Positions 26,790 to 36,587 of a stretch of 64,000 nucleotides of DNA are shown in pieces. Source of the stretch: UBA10365 sp041441915 (GTDB taxonomy: Bacteria; Pseudomonadota; Alphaproteobacteria; Rhodobacterales; Rhodobacteraceae); assembly GCA_041441915.1 (NCBI GenBank), contig JASDRS010000013.1, positions 7,097 through 71,096 on the forward strand, given 5' to 3'. Each line of letters starts with the position of its first letter. Position 1 is the first letter of the stretch. The notes below the pieces were generated by a model, which searched no databases, was not told where the DNA came from, and was given only the letters and a program-made list of their open reading frames with translations. The translations under genes were made by a program, and so were the position numbers.

Positions 26790-28085
26790 TTATAGGGTTG
26801 GATAGATCGGAAATGCGTCGCACAGGGCTTCGACTTTTGATTTCACGCTCTCTTCGGCCGCACCGTTGCCTTCGGAGCCGTTTTTGGCCAAGCCGTTAAC
26901 TACCTCAACAATCCAATCTCCAATTTGACGAAACTCGGCTGCGCCAAAACCGCGCGTCGTCCCAGCAGGCGTGCCTAGGCGCACGCCCGAAGTGACGGTT
27001 GGTTTTTCAGGATCAAACGGAATACCGTTTTTATTGCAGGTGATATGGGCGCGACCCAAGGCTTTTTCCGTATCATTGCCCTTAACGCCTGCGGGGCGCA
27101 GGTCAACCAGCATCACATGTGTGTCGGTCCCACTGGTCACGATATCAAGCCCGCCCTTCATCAATTGATCGGCCAAGGCTTGCGCATTGGTGATCACAGC
27201 TTTCTGATAGGCTTTGAATTCAGGGCGCTGTGCTTCGCCAAAGGCGACGGCTTTGGCTGCAATCACGTGCATCAAGGGGCCACCCTGAATGCCAGGAAAA
27301 ATGGCAGAGTTGAATTTTTTGGCCAGCGCCCTGTCATTGGTCACGATCATACCACCACGTGGGCCACGAAGTGTTTTGTGGGTGGTTGTGGTTGCAACAT
27401 GGGCATAGGGGAATGGTGAAGGATAAAGGCCGGCTGCCACTAAACCTGCAAAATGGGCCATATCAACGAGCAAATATGCCCCAACTGAATCGGCGATTTC
27501 GCGCATTTTCTTGAAATCAATGATGCGAGGAATAGCTGAACCACCGGCGATGATCATTTTGGGATGATGTTCGGCTGCGAGTGAGGCCACTTGGTCATAG
27601 TCGAGTAAGCTGTCTTGTTTGCGTACGCCATATTGCACTGCGTTAAACCACTTTCCTGATTGATTTGGGGCCGCCCCATGCGTCAAGTGACCGCCAGCAT
27701 CAAGGCTCATACCCAAAATTGTATCGCCTGGTTGCAACAGCGCCTGAAAAACCCCTTGATTGGCTTGGCTACCTGAATTGGGCTGCACATTTGCAAAGGC
27801 GCAATCGAAAAGTGCACAGGCACGCTCAATTGCGAGATTTTCAGCTATATCTACATATTCACAACCACCATAATAGCGCCGACCTGGGTATCCCTCAGCA
27901 TATTTATTGGTCATTACGGAGCCTTGGGCTTCCATAACCGCGCGCGAGACTATATTTTCTGAGGCGATCAGCTCGACTTCTTTTCGTTGGCGGCCAAGCT
28001 CTTGCGACACCACTTTGAATAAAGCGGGGTCGCGTTGGGCGAGGGTGTCCGTGAAAAATCCAAAAACTTGATGCGATGCGGACAT
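26790..28085 (-). CDS. glyA: Serine hydroxymethyltransferase
   Basis: PLP enzyme converting serine plus tetrahydrofolate to glycine plus 5,10-methylene-THF. 431 residues, the usual length. PLP lysine is in TTTTHKTLRGPRGG; also seen are ELIASENIVSRAV, YAEGYPGRRYYGGCEYVD and the VDMAHFAGLVAAG metal/PLP region. ATG 28085 follows AAGGAG. The 182-bp region toward nadK holds its promoter; I looked for and did not see a recognisable riboswitch core there. Confidence 0.96.
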   Translation of the reverse strand: MSASHQVFGFFTDTLAQRDPALFKVVSQELGRQRKEVELIASENIVSRAVMEAQGSVMTNKYAEGYPGRRYYGGCEYVDIAENLAIERACALFDCAFANVQPNSGSQANQGVFQALLQPGDTILGMSLDAGGHLTHGAAPNQSGKWFNAVQYGVRKQDSLLDYDQVASLAAEHHPKMIIAGGSAIPRIIDFKKMREIADSVGAYLLVDMAHFAGLVAAGLYPSPFPYAHVATTTTHKTLRGPRGGMIVTNDRALAKKFNSAIFPGIQGGPLMHVIAAKAVAFGEAQRPEFKAYQKAVITNAQALADQLMKGGLDIVTSGTDTHVMLVDLRPAGVKGNDTEKALGRAHITCNKNGIPFDPEKPTVTSGVRLGTPAGTTRGFGAAEFRQIGDWIVEVVNGLAKNGSEGNGAAEESVKSKVEALCDAFPIYPTL

Positions 28086-28267
28086 AGAAACTCCTTATAT
28101 AATCTGTCACATTAGTCTAATTCAAAGATTTCGTATTAAAAAGAGGAGAAACGATGGATGTGTCATTTGCAGCAGTAAATCAGGTAGGTTTGTTGTTGAA
28201 AAGGGCTTGAGTATTGTAGGCTTTGCGATCAAAGTTTTTCTGGGCCTTGTTGCGTGAAGGAAATGAT

Positions 28268-29023
28268 ATGCATATTGCCTTTTTGGCTTCAAAGAGTGGA
28301 ACGGCACAAGAGGCGCTGGCTAATCTGACGGCACAGTATGGTCAAACAAAGCCTCATTTGGCCAAGGTCATTGTGGCCTTGGGTGGCGATGGTTTTATGT
28401 TGCAGACGTTGCATGACTATGTTGGGCTTGATGCGCCTGTTTACGGTATGAACTGTGGTACCATTGGCTTTTTGATGAACAGTTATAGTTCCGAAAATTT
28501 GGTACCGCGCCTTAAAGCGGCGTTAGTGGAGGTGATTAATCCCCTGACGATGACTGCCATGACCATGTCGGGCACAGTCGTAACAGAATTGGCAATTAAT
28601 GAAGTTTCAATATTACGCGCAGGCCCTCAAGCCGCAAAATTGCGCCTGTCAGTCGATGGGCGTGAAAGACTGGCCGAATTGACTTGCGATGGTGCCTTGG
28701 TGGCGACGCCTGCTGGATCAACGGCTTATAATTATTCTGCTCATGGCCCTATTCTGCCAATTGGATCGGACGTTTTAGCTTTAACCGCTATTGCCCCTTT
28801 TCGACCTAGAGGTTGGCGGGGGGCTTTGCTGCGCAAAACCTCGGTCGTACGGTTTGATGTGATCGATCCTGGAAAACGCCCTGTTATGGCTGATGCCGAT
28901 AGTCGCTCAGTGCTCGATGTGGTTAGCGTTGAGGTGCAGTCTTCACCTGATGTGGAGTATCGGATTTTATTTGATGTGGGCCATTCGCTGGAAGAGCGAA
29001 TGCTTGGTGAACAATTTGAATAA
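28268..29023 (+). CDS. nadK: NAD kinase
   Basis: Phosphorylates NAD to NADP in the cytoplasm. ATG 28268 (codons for MHIAFLASKSG) follows GAAGGAA; it gives 251 residues, the normal length of the short proteobacterial form. Diagnostic motifs: ALGGDGFMLQTLH (the GGDG site), MNCGTIGFLMN, TCDGALVATPAGSTAYNYSAHGP, and DADSRSVLDV. No lesion. Downstream lies the dead prpE, convergent. Confidence 0.95.
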   Translation: MHIAFLASKSGTAQEALANLTAQYGQTKPHLAKVIVALGGDGFMLQTLHDYVGLDAPVYGMNCGTIGFLMNSYSSENLVPRLKAALVEVINPLTMTAMTMSGTVVTELAINEVSILRAGPQAAKLRLSVDGRERLAELTCDGALVATPAGSTAYNYSAHGPILPIGSDVLALTAIAPFRPRGWRGALLRKTSVVRFDVIDPGKRPVMADADSRSVLDVVSVEVQSSPDVEYRILFDVGHSLEERMLGEQFE

Positions 29024-29086
29024 TAAGCGACAGTTTTTTCGGCGGCAACACATTTTCAACACTATGGCATGCTTGAATTTTCTAGT

Positions 29087-30945
29087 TTAAAGTCCTTGGC
29101 CCGCCAGACTGATCTCTTGTAAGGCCGCGCGCAGTTGATCTAAGATGTTGGGATCATTGATGGTTGCGTGCTTCTTATAAGGCAGCCTATCGGCTAATTT
29201 AATCATGATGACTCGTAAGATTTTTCTGAAACGGTTTTTTGGAAAAGCTCGATCACCAGGGCGCGTTTAAAGTCGGAGATTGGACCAATTTTTTTGCGTA
29301 TAAGGCTAACACATTCGGCTAAAATTACTTTATGTGGCTGATTTATGCCTTTGTTTAAGCAAATAAAACCAAGTGGAGGATTGCCCTTTTAGCGCGTCGA
29401 CAATGCCTGCGACCGCACATTCGGCAACATCAGGATGGCCAACAATATTTATCACGTCATCGGTACGCGCCATTATGTGAATATAGCCGTCATCATCAAT
29501 GTAGCCCGCATCACCTGTTTCCTAATAGCCGGGGAAATGTGCAAGATAGCTTTTTTAGAAACGCTCGAGCGCATTCCAAAGCGTTGGCCAACAGCCGGGC
29601 TGCAATGGCAGTTTTACGGAAATTGCGTCAAGTATGTTTGGGGCCACCTTGTGGCCGTCTTTGTCTAAGAGCTGAATGTCATAACCGGGCATAGGCACTG
29701 CAGGGCTACCTGTTTTGACAGGCAAAGCTCCTAAGCTTAAGGGGTTGGCCGCAATTGCATAGCCCGTTTCCGTTCGCCACCAATGGCCTAAATAAGGACT
29801 TTCTTGTGTGCCGTTGCGCCCATTCTCATAGTGTCAGGGTCGGCGTGTTCGCCTGCTGAATAAATGACTTGTAGATTTTCCATGGCATGGAGGCCCACCA
29901 TAAGTCCTTTGGGGTCATCGCGCCTAATTGCGCGCAGAGCCGTAGGAGCCGTGAAGAATGAGCGCATCGTGTGTTCGTTGATTGCCCGCCAAAAGCCACC
30001 GCATCCGGCGTGCCGACGGGCTTGCCACCGTAAACGATCGTGGCGCAGCCCGCGATTCACGGTGCATAGCAAATATAGCTATGTCCGACGACCCACCCCA
30101 CATCGGAAGCTGCCAAAAAATATCACCCACGCCCACGTTGTAGATTGTGCGCATGGTCCAGTTAAGACCCACCAAGTGACCCGCCCCGCAGGCCGCACCA
30201 CGCCCTTAGGCGCCCCGGTCGTTCCCGAAGTGTAAAAGGTATAAGCAGGGTGGTCGCCTGAAACGGCTACGAATTCGGCTGGGGTAGCGCCTTTTTGGGC
30301 ATAATGCCAATCAAAATCGCGTCCCTAAACCATCTGAGGTTCACCCTGAGGGCGCTGTAAAATGATGCAGAAATCTAGTTTATGTTTGGCTATTTCAATG
30401 GCCCCGTCGAGTAGCGGTTTATAGTTGACCACGCAGGATGGTTCTAACCCAAAAGAAGTGGCGATCACAGCCTTGGGTGTGCAATCATCAATTAGCATAG
30501 CAAGTTCAGCCGCTGCAAAACCGCCAAAAACCACCGAGTGGATGGCGCCAATACGCATGCAGGCAAGCATCGCTTCTAGCGCTCCTGGCAACATCGGTAT
30601 ATAGATGACTACACGGTCGCCCATACACACTCCTTTGGTGGATAATGCGCCAGCAAGGCGTGCGACATTGTCTTGCAATTGGCCGTAGCTAATAACGCGT
30701 TTTGACCCAGTGATAGGGCTGTCGTGAATGACTGCTGCTTGGCCTGCGCGCCCCGCTAAAACATGCCGGTTGACTGCATTATAACAGGCGTTCACCTGTG
30801 CATCGGTGGACCATTCATAAAGGGGCATATTTTGGTCATTAAGTGCTTTTTTAGGCACCTTAATCCAATCAATAGCCTTGGCTGCATCAAGCCAATAACG
30901 CTCAGGATTTGATTGCTAGCTTTGAAATATCCGTTGATATGCCAT
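29087..30945 (-). pseudogene. prpE: Propionyl-CoA synthetase PrpE, multiply broken
   Basis: Remnant of an AMP-forming acyl-CoA synthetase that would activate propionate. It starts at ATG 30945 (MAYQRIFQS), hits a stop, then NPERYWLDAAKAIDWIKVPKKAL and an open stretch to 30325 holding ISYGQLQDNVARLAGAL, GDRVVIYIPMLPGALEAMLACMRIGAIHSVVFGGFA and KHKLDFCIILQRPQ. After a stop, fragments in shifting frames give the P-loop region, LNWTMRTIYNVG, APTALRAIRRDDPKG, TETGYAIAANPLSLGALPVKTGSPAVPMPGYDIQLLD, ETGDAGYIDDDGYIHIMARTDDVIN and the tail ATINDPNILDQLRAALQEI, ending at TAA 29087. At least five lesions. It covers nearly the whole original gene. Confidence 0.92.
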
Positions 30946-31010
30946 TGCGCCCCTTTTTTAGCGAATTGATACGCGTTGAAAGCATTTGCTACAATTTGTA
31001 GTGCGGTATT

Positions 31011-31658
31011 TTAGTTAAATTCAGCAGTAATCAATCCGCGCAGAGCATTTCCTAACCAAAGTAGGACATGGGGTAAGTCTTGGGCTAAAAGCACTGCTTC
31101 ACTGCAAAGCCCCTGATTCAGCAGATCTTGGCGCAAAATTCCCGGTAACAGGCCTGAGGTTAGCGGGGGAGTGCACATACCCGCGCCGTGATCAAAAAAC
31201 AATGTCGTTATTGTGCCATCGCAGACCTCACCCCGAGTGTTGGTCAAAATTACCTCATCCAGGTCGGCGGGCATATTTTGACGGGCAGCCTCATAAAGCG
31301 GGCGGTGGGTGGATTTGATAGTTAGGAAAGGATCGCTCTCATCTAGCACCAGCGGAGAAAGGGCGCAGCGCCATTTTGCCTTGGCGGCGGGCATTTCACT
31401 GGCCGATACTTTAAGTTCGCCGGTGGCCAAGCAGGTTAAACGCAACCTTGCGGGCTTTTGCGGTGAGACCGCATTTTTCAGTAGATTTTCTGCATGGCGT
31501 ATATCAACTTGCCAGCCCAGAGCCTGCACGCCGCGCTGCAAGCGCGCCAGATGCAGATCAAGGCGTGACAACTCTTGTCCTGTCCACCTAAGGGTTTCGA
31601 TCAGGGCGAAGTTAGGTCCTTGCAGGGTTACGTCAGTTGCGCGAAACGGGCTTTCCAT
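31011..31658 (-). CDS. pabC: Aminodeoxychorismate lyase-like class IV aminotransferase
   Basis: Fold-type IV PLP protein of 215 residues, shorter than classical PabC, as in Rhodobacteraceae. Seen: a TLRWTGQELSRLDLHLARL start, IKSTHRPLYEAARQN with the likely PLP Lys (IKST), DEVILTNTRGEVCDGTITTLFF, and PPLTSGLLPGILRQDLL. Its start lies inside the end of pabB (31-bp overlap), so the two are coupled. It would release 4-aminobenzoate and pyruvate from aminodeoxychorismate for folate synthesis. Function rests on family plus pabB linkage. Confidence 0.85.
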   Translation of the reverse strand: MESPFRATDVTLQGPNFALIETLRWTGQELSRLDLHLARLQRGVQALGWQVDIRHAENLLKNAVSPQKPARLRLTCLATGELKVSASEMPAAKAKWRCALSPLVLDESDPFLTIKSTHRPLYEAARQNMPADLDEVILTNTRGEVCDGTITTLFFDHGAGMCTPPLTSGLLPGILRQDLLNQGLCSEAVLLAQDLPHVLLWLGNALRGLITAEFN

Positions 31659-32758
31659 AGGGCTTCCTCATATTCTCCAGCGGCGGTGCTGTCGTAAACC
31701 ACACCACCCCCAACATTTAACGCCACTCTGGCATTTTGAAATAAGCGCAATGTGCGGATGCCTACATTAAAACTGGCGCGCCCATCAGGGCTCATCCAGC
31801 CCATCGCCCCGCAATAAAGCCCTCGTGGATGGGTCTCGACTTGGGCTATTATTTGCATCGCACGAATCTTTGGCGCACCTGTGACTGACCCACAGGGGAA
31901 AAGGGCGGCCATCACATCGGCCAAAGCTGCAGGCCTTTCCAATTGGCCTATCACGCGGCTCGACATTTGATGCACCGTGGCAAAGGCCTCGAGTGCGTAA
32001 AGTTCGGGGACTCTGACGCTGCCCATTTTGGTTATGCGCGCTATGTCATTGCGCAGCAGATCAACAATCATCAGGTTTTCGGCGCGGTCTTTGGCCGAAT
32101 TACCCAGTGCAAAAGCAATGGCGGCATCCTGCTCTGGGTCAGCATGCCGGGGCGCCGTTCCTTTCATTGGCCGCGCTGTGATTTTACCTGTGCCATCAAC
32201 AGCAAAGAACAGTTCAGGGGAGCGTGAGATGATTTCGAGCCCATCGCCAAAATTGATATAACCACCTTGGCCCACGGTTTGGTGCGCGCGCAAGGCTCCG
32301 TATACCCCAAGCCCCGTGCCTTGGCGCAAAGTGGCTTCAAGGGGAAAAGTCAGATTGATCTGATAACAATCACCCGCCGTTATAAAGGAGGCCACTTTGT
32401 CAAAAGCTGTTTCATAATTGGCACGGCTGATCATTGGCTCAAAGTTTGAAAGTGTGACGTCATGGGCAAGGGCACTTGCCCGCACAAAAATATCATCGGC
32501 CCGTTGCACTGCGTCATAAATGCCAAAGGCCAACAGAGGCGCTTCGCGCACGGCCGGCATAAGTGCTGCTAAAGCGGGTTCAAGTGCGTACCCTGCCTCA
32601 TAGCTTAGGTATCCAGCTACATAACACCCAGAAGCGCGCGCTTCATCCAGTTTGATTAAGGCGCTGGCCACTTCGCCTGTCTCTTGAGCCACGATCATAT
32701 CGCGCGGTTGGTCAAAATATGCCGCTTGACCATTTGGGCCATTTTCGTAAATGATCAC
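31628..32758 (-). CDS. pabB: Aminodeoxychorismate synthase component I
   Basis: Chorismate-binding enzyme that forms 4-amino-4-deoxychorismate with a glutamine amidotransferase subunit. 376 residues from a GTG start at 32758. Family motifs: SPELFFAVDG, KITARPMKGTAPRH (with the catalytic Lys), KDRAENLMIVDLLRNDI, the MSSRVIGQL region, LFPCGSVTGAPKIRAMQII and a terminal GGGVVYDSTAAGEYEE. It overlaps pabC by 31 bp. The N-terminal region is short, as in the compact Rhodobacterales form. No pabA is in this window. Confidence 0.9.
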   Translation of the reverse strand: MIIYENGPNGQAAYFDQPRDMIVAQETGEVASALIKLDEARASGCYVAGYLSYEAGYALEPALAALMPAVREAPLLAFGIYDAVQRADDIFVRASALAHDVTLSNFEPMISRANYETAFDKVASFITAGDCYQINLTFPLEATLRQGTGLGVYGALRAHQTVGQGGYINFGDGLEIISRSPELFFAVDGTGKITARPMKGTAPRHADPEQDAAIAFALGNSAKDRAENLMIVDLLRNDIARITKMGSVRVPELYALEAFATVHQMSSRVIGQLERPAALADVMAALFPCGSVTGAPKIRAMQIIAQVETHPRGLYCGAMGWMSPDGRASFNVGIRTLRLFQNARVALNVGGGVVYDSTAAGEYEEALWKARFAQLT

Positions 32759-32977
32759 TGAATCACCCTTGCCAGATAGACCTGCGTTTGGCGCAACCTC
32801 TGCGGAGACATAGGGCTTTTGGCGTGCTCCTTCCAGACCATTTTGTCAAATTAGGTGGTATTTGAGCTATGGTATGTAAAAAACCGTTAAGAGTCTTGCC
32901 AAAGCATGCGCAATAGGACTTGCGCCCAAGTCACGCTGAGATATAAACTCAAAAGTTTTGCGCAGATGGAGGCTACG

Positions 32978-35900
32978 ATGCCAAAGAGAACCGATATCAA
33001 TTCAATTATGATTATCGGTGCTGGGCCCATCGTGATTGGCCAAGCCTGCGAGTTCGATTATTCTGGAGCCCAAGCTTGTAAAGCGCTGCGCGAAGAAGGA
33101 TATCGAGTGATCTTAGTAAATTCGAATCCAGCCACTATCATGACTGATCCTGGATTGGCTGATGCTACCTATATCGAACCCATCACTCCCGAAGTTGTGG
33201 CGCGCATCATCGAACAAGAACGCCCAGACGCTTTGTTGCCCACAATGGGTGGGCAAACGGGATTGAACACATCATTGGCGTTGGCCGATATGGGTGTGCT
33301 TGAAAAATTTAATGTAGAACTGATAGGCGCGAACCGTAACGCCATTGAAATGGCTGAAGATCGCAAATTGTTTCGCGAAGCGATGGACCGTATTGGTCTT
33401 GAAAACCCCAAAGCCACAATCATTGATGCACCAAAACTGCCTAACGGAAAATATGACATTTCTGCTGGCGTGGCGGAAGCCATGTCCGCCATTGAATATG
33501 TGGGTTTGCCTGCGATCATTCGCCCAGCCTTTACTTTGGGCGGTACGGGCGGTGGTGTGGCTTATAACCGTGACGACTATGAAGCCATCTGTAGGTCGGG
33601 ACTTGAAGCTTCGCCCATGGCGCAGATTCTGGTTGATGAATCTTTGCTCGGCTGGAAGGAATTTGAAATGGAGGTTGTGCGCGATTGCAAAGACAATGCG
33701 ATCATCGTCTGCGCCATCGAGAATATTGACCCAATGGGCGTGCATACGGGTGATTCAATCACCGTGGCTCCAGCGCTGACGCTAACTGATAAAGAATATC
33801 AAATCATGCGCAATGGCTCGATTGCTGTATTGCGTGAAATAGGGGTCGAAACTGGCGGATCAAACGTGCAATGGTCGGTCAATCCAGCAGATGGCCGCAT
33901 AGTCGTGATTGAAATGAACCCGCGCGTGTCGCGTTCGTCTGCTTTGGCATCAAAAGCCACAGGTTTCCCAATTGCGAAAATAGCGGCCAAACTCGCTGTG
34001 GGCTATACGCTTGACGAGCTTGATAATGACATCACCCGGATCACACCTGCGTCTTTCGAGCCTTCGATCGATTATGTTGTCATCAAGATCCCTCGGTTCG
34101 CCTTTGAAAAATTTCCAGGTTCTCTGCCCTATTTGACCACCTCCATGAAATCGGTTGGCGAAGTGATGGCCATCGGCCGCACTATCCACGAATCTTTGCA
34201 AAAAGCGCTTGCCTCGTTGGAAACAGGGTTAACGGGTTTTGATGAGATTCACATCCCTGGTGCGCCCGATCGCGCGGTGATTTTTAAGGCCCTATCCTTG
34301 CAAACGCCCGATCGTATTCGGGTGATTGCCCAAGCCATGCGCTTTGGCTTTTCAGATGATGATATCAACCAAGCCACTGCCTTTGACCCATGGTTTTTGG
34401 GTCGTATTCGTGAAATAATCGAGTCCGAGGCCGATATACGAGCTAAAGGTTTGCCTGTAACAACCGAAGGCCTGCGCGATCTTAAAATGTTGGGCTTTAG
34501 CGATGCGCGTCTGGCCAAATTGACGGGTCGCGACGAAGCCGAAGTGCGCCGCGCGCGCCGCAATTTAGGGGTTCATGCCGTATTTAAACGCATTGATACG
34601 TGTGCCGCAGAATTTGAAGCGCAAACGCCCTATATGTATTCGACCTATGAAGTTCCCGCCTTTGGTGATGTTGAGTGCGAAGCGCGCCCGTCGAATGCCA
34701 AAAAAGTGATCATCTTGGGTGGTGGGCCGAACCGCATTGGCCAAGGAATAGAATTTGACTATTGCTGCGTTCACGCCTGCTATGCGCTGACCGCAGCGGG
34801 TTATGAAACAATCATGATCAACTGTAATCCCGAAACGGTGTCGACTGACTATGATACGTCGGATCGTCTATACTTTGAACCGCTCACGCTTGAGCATGTG
34901 CTGGAAATTCTACGGGTCGAGCAAGAATATGGCACCATTCACGGGGTGATTGTCCAATTTGGCGGGCAAACGCCGCTTAAACTTGCTAATGCCCTTTTCG
35001 AAGAAGGAATTGCCATTTTGGGTACCACGCCCGATGCGATCGACCTGGCTGAAGACCGTGAACGCTTTCAAAAATTGTTGCAAAATCTGGGTCTAAAACA
35101 GCCAGTGAATGGCACGGCGCGGTCGCGTGACGAGGCCTTTTTGATCGCCGCGCGCGTTGGCTATCCCTTGGTGATACGCCCAAGCTTTGTTCTGGGTGGC
35201 CGCGCGATGGAGATTGTGCGCGATGATGCGCAACTTGAACGTTATATTCGCGAAGCCGTCCAAGTTTCGGGTGATAGTCCGGTGCTACTAGATAGCTATC
35301 TTTCTGGTGCGATCGAAGTAGATGTTGATGCTTTGTCAGACGGAAAAACGGTGCACGTTGCAGGAATTATGGAGCATATTGAAGAGGCTGGCGTGCATTC
35401 GGGCGACTCTGCTTGCTGCTTGCCTCCCCATTCGCTTTCGCCTCACATTATTGCTGAACTGAAAAAGCAAACTGTACAAATGGCTTTGGCTTTGAATGTT
35501 GTGGGGCTGATGAATGTACAATTTGCCATAAAGGGTCATGATATCTATGTACTTGAAGTGAACCCGCGCGCCTCCCGCACGGTGCCATTCGTAGCTAAAG
35601 CCACCGACAGCGCCATTGCCAGTATTGCCGCGCGCTTGATGGCGGGCGAGCCTATGTCAAACTTCCCGCTGCGCCCTGCATATGCCAGTGACACCGGCCC
35701 CGATACAACTTTGCCTTTGGCTGACGCAAATACTTTGGCCGATCCAATCACGCCTTGGTTCTCGGTGAAAGAGGCGGTCTTGCCCTTTGCTCGCTTCCCC
35801 GGCGTTGACCCTGTTTTGGGGCCAGAAATGCGCTCGACTGGTGAAGTCATGGGCTGGGATCGCAGCTTTGCTTTGGCATTTTTGAAAGCTCAATTGGGTG

Positions 35901-36304
35901 CGGGCACTGTTCTGCCGTCTGTGGGCACAGTGTTCGTGTCGATCAAAAATATGGACAAGAGGTCAGATTTGATCGAAGCTGCCAAAGACCTGATTGCGAT
36001 GGGCTTTAAGATTGTGGCCACCAAGGGTACGGCTGCCTTTTTGTCAGAAGCAGGCGTGGCTGCAGGTTCAGTGAACAAAGTCTATGAAGGCCGCCCCAAT
36101 ATTGCTGATATGTTGAAAAACGGTGAAGTCGCTCTGGTTCTGAACACTACCGAAGGAGTGCAAGCAGTGGCTGATAGCCGCGAAATTCGTCGAGTGGCTT
36201 TGATGGATAAGATCCCTTATTTCACCACTGCCGCAGCGAGCATTGCGGCTGTTGCCGCAATGAAAGCACGTGGTGAGGGCTTCGGGGTGCGCACATTGCA
36301 ATAG
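32978..36304 (+). CDS. carB: Carbamoyl phosphate synthase large subunit
   Basis: Makes carbamoyl phosphate from bicarbonate, ammonia and two ATP for arginine and pyrimidine synthesis. ATG 32978 (codons for MPKRTDINSIMIIGAG) follows GGAGG by 5 bp; an upstream in-frame start at 32906 is rejected. 1108 residues: two ATP-grasp halves with matching motifs (MGGQTGLNTSLALADMG, RPAFTLGGTGGG; then FGGQTPLKLANAL, RPSFVLGGRAMEIV), an oligomerisation domain between them, and the C-terminal MGS-like regulatory domain (about 960 to the end). No carA in this window. Confidence 0.97.
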   Translation: MPKRTDINSIMIIGAGPIVIGQACEFDYSGAQACKALREEGYRVILVNSNPATIMTDPGLADATYIEPITPEVVARIIEQERPDALLPTMGGQTGLNTSLALADMGVLEKFNVELIGANRNAIEMAEDRKLFREAMDRIGLENPKATIIDAPKLPNGKYDISAGVAEAMSAIEYVGLPAIIRPAFTLGGTGGGVAYNRDDYEAICRSGLEASPMAQILVDESLLGWKEFEMEVVRDCKDNAIIVCAIENIDPMGVHTGDSITVAPALTLTDKEYQIMRNGSIAVLREIGVETGGSNVQWSVNPADGRIVVIEMNPRVSRSSALASKATGFPIAKIAAKLAVGYTLDELDNDITRITPASFEPSIDYVVIKIPRFAFEKFPGSLPYLTTSMKSVGEVMAIGRTIHESLQKALASLETGLTGFDEIHIPGAPDRAVIFKALSLQTPDRIRVIAQAMRFGFSDDDINQATAFDPWFLGRIREIIESEADIRAKGLPVTTEGLRDLKMLGFSDARLAKLTGRDEAEVRRARRNLGVHAVFKRIDTCAAEFEAQTPYMYSTYEVPAFGDVECEARPSNAKKVIILGGGPNRIGQGIEFDYCCVHACYALTAAGYETIMINCNPETVSTDYDTSDRLYFEPLTLEHVLEILRVEQEYGTIHGVIVQFGGQTPLKLANALFEEGIAILGTTPDAIDLAEDRERFQKLLQNLGLKQPVNGTARSRDEAFLIAARVGYPLVIRPSFVLGGRAMEIVRDDAQLERYIREAVQVSGDSPVLLDSYLSGAIEVDVDALSDGKTVHVAGIMEHIEEAGVHSGDSACCLPPHSLSPHIIAELKKQTVQMALALNVVGLMNVQFAIKGHDIYVLEVNPRASRTVPFVAKATDSAIASIAARLMAGEPMSNFPLRPAYASDTGPDTTLPLADANTLADPITPWFSVKEAVLPFARFPGVDPVLGPEMRSTGEVMGWDRSFALAFLKAQLGAGTVLPSVGTVFVSIKNMDKRSDLIEAAKDLIAMGFKIVATKGTAAFLSEAGVAAGSVNKVYEGRPNIADMLKNGEVALVLNTTEGVQAVADSREIRRVALMDKIPYFTTAAASIAAVAAMKARGEGFGVRTLQ

Positions 36305-36587
36305 GCGGCCTAGGGGAACCTATTGCAAGAACCAATAAGGTATTGACTTTATGAGAAAAAGGCCTCACTAGGGTTTTGTCTATACCCGCTGCCGCGTGCG
36401 CAGCTGCCATATCGGCTAAGGGGTAGGTTTAACCTTAGGTTCCCATCGTCACGCAGGGGCACCGCGACCAGATCGGCGCGTGTGGCATTCGGCCCATTGC
36501 GTCAGGAGCTAGTCGCTTCTCTTGCTCGGCCCCATGGGCCAAACCTCTGCAGTGGCAGAGGTCATAACCTATTGATTGGATTAAATT
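36305..36587. other. Intergenic stretch between carB and the DEAD-box gene, possible minus-strand remnant
   Basis: No intact gene. On the minus strand, a fragment readable as ADLVAVPLRDDGNLR followed, after a shift, by YPLADMAAAHAAAG-DKT (about 36370-36490) resembles the C-terminal end of zinc-type/quinone oxidoreductases (typically YPLAD-x-x-x-AH...). This is weak. The forward helicase promoter should also be here. Confidence 0.25.
36544..36561 (+). promoter_or_regulatory. Hairpin in the 5' region of the DEAD-box gene
   Basis: CCTCTGC-AGTG-GCAGAGG, a perfect 7-bp stem with a 4-base loop, ends 26 bp before the helicase ATG. A leader hairpin that affects translation of an RNA helicase is conceivable, but only the symmetry is seen. 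Confidence 0.35.

Noticed and set aside
28086..28267. Riboswitch before glyA
   Set aside because: No conserved glycine, SAM or THF aptamer core could be recognised in the region; a covariance-model scan would decide.
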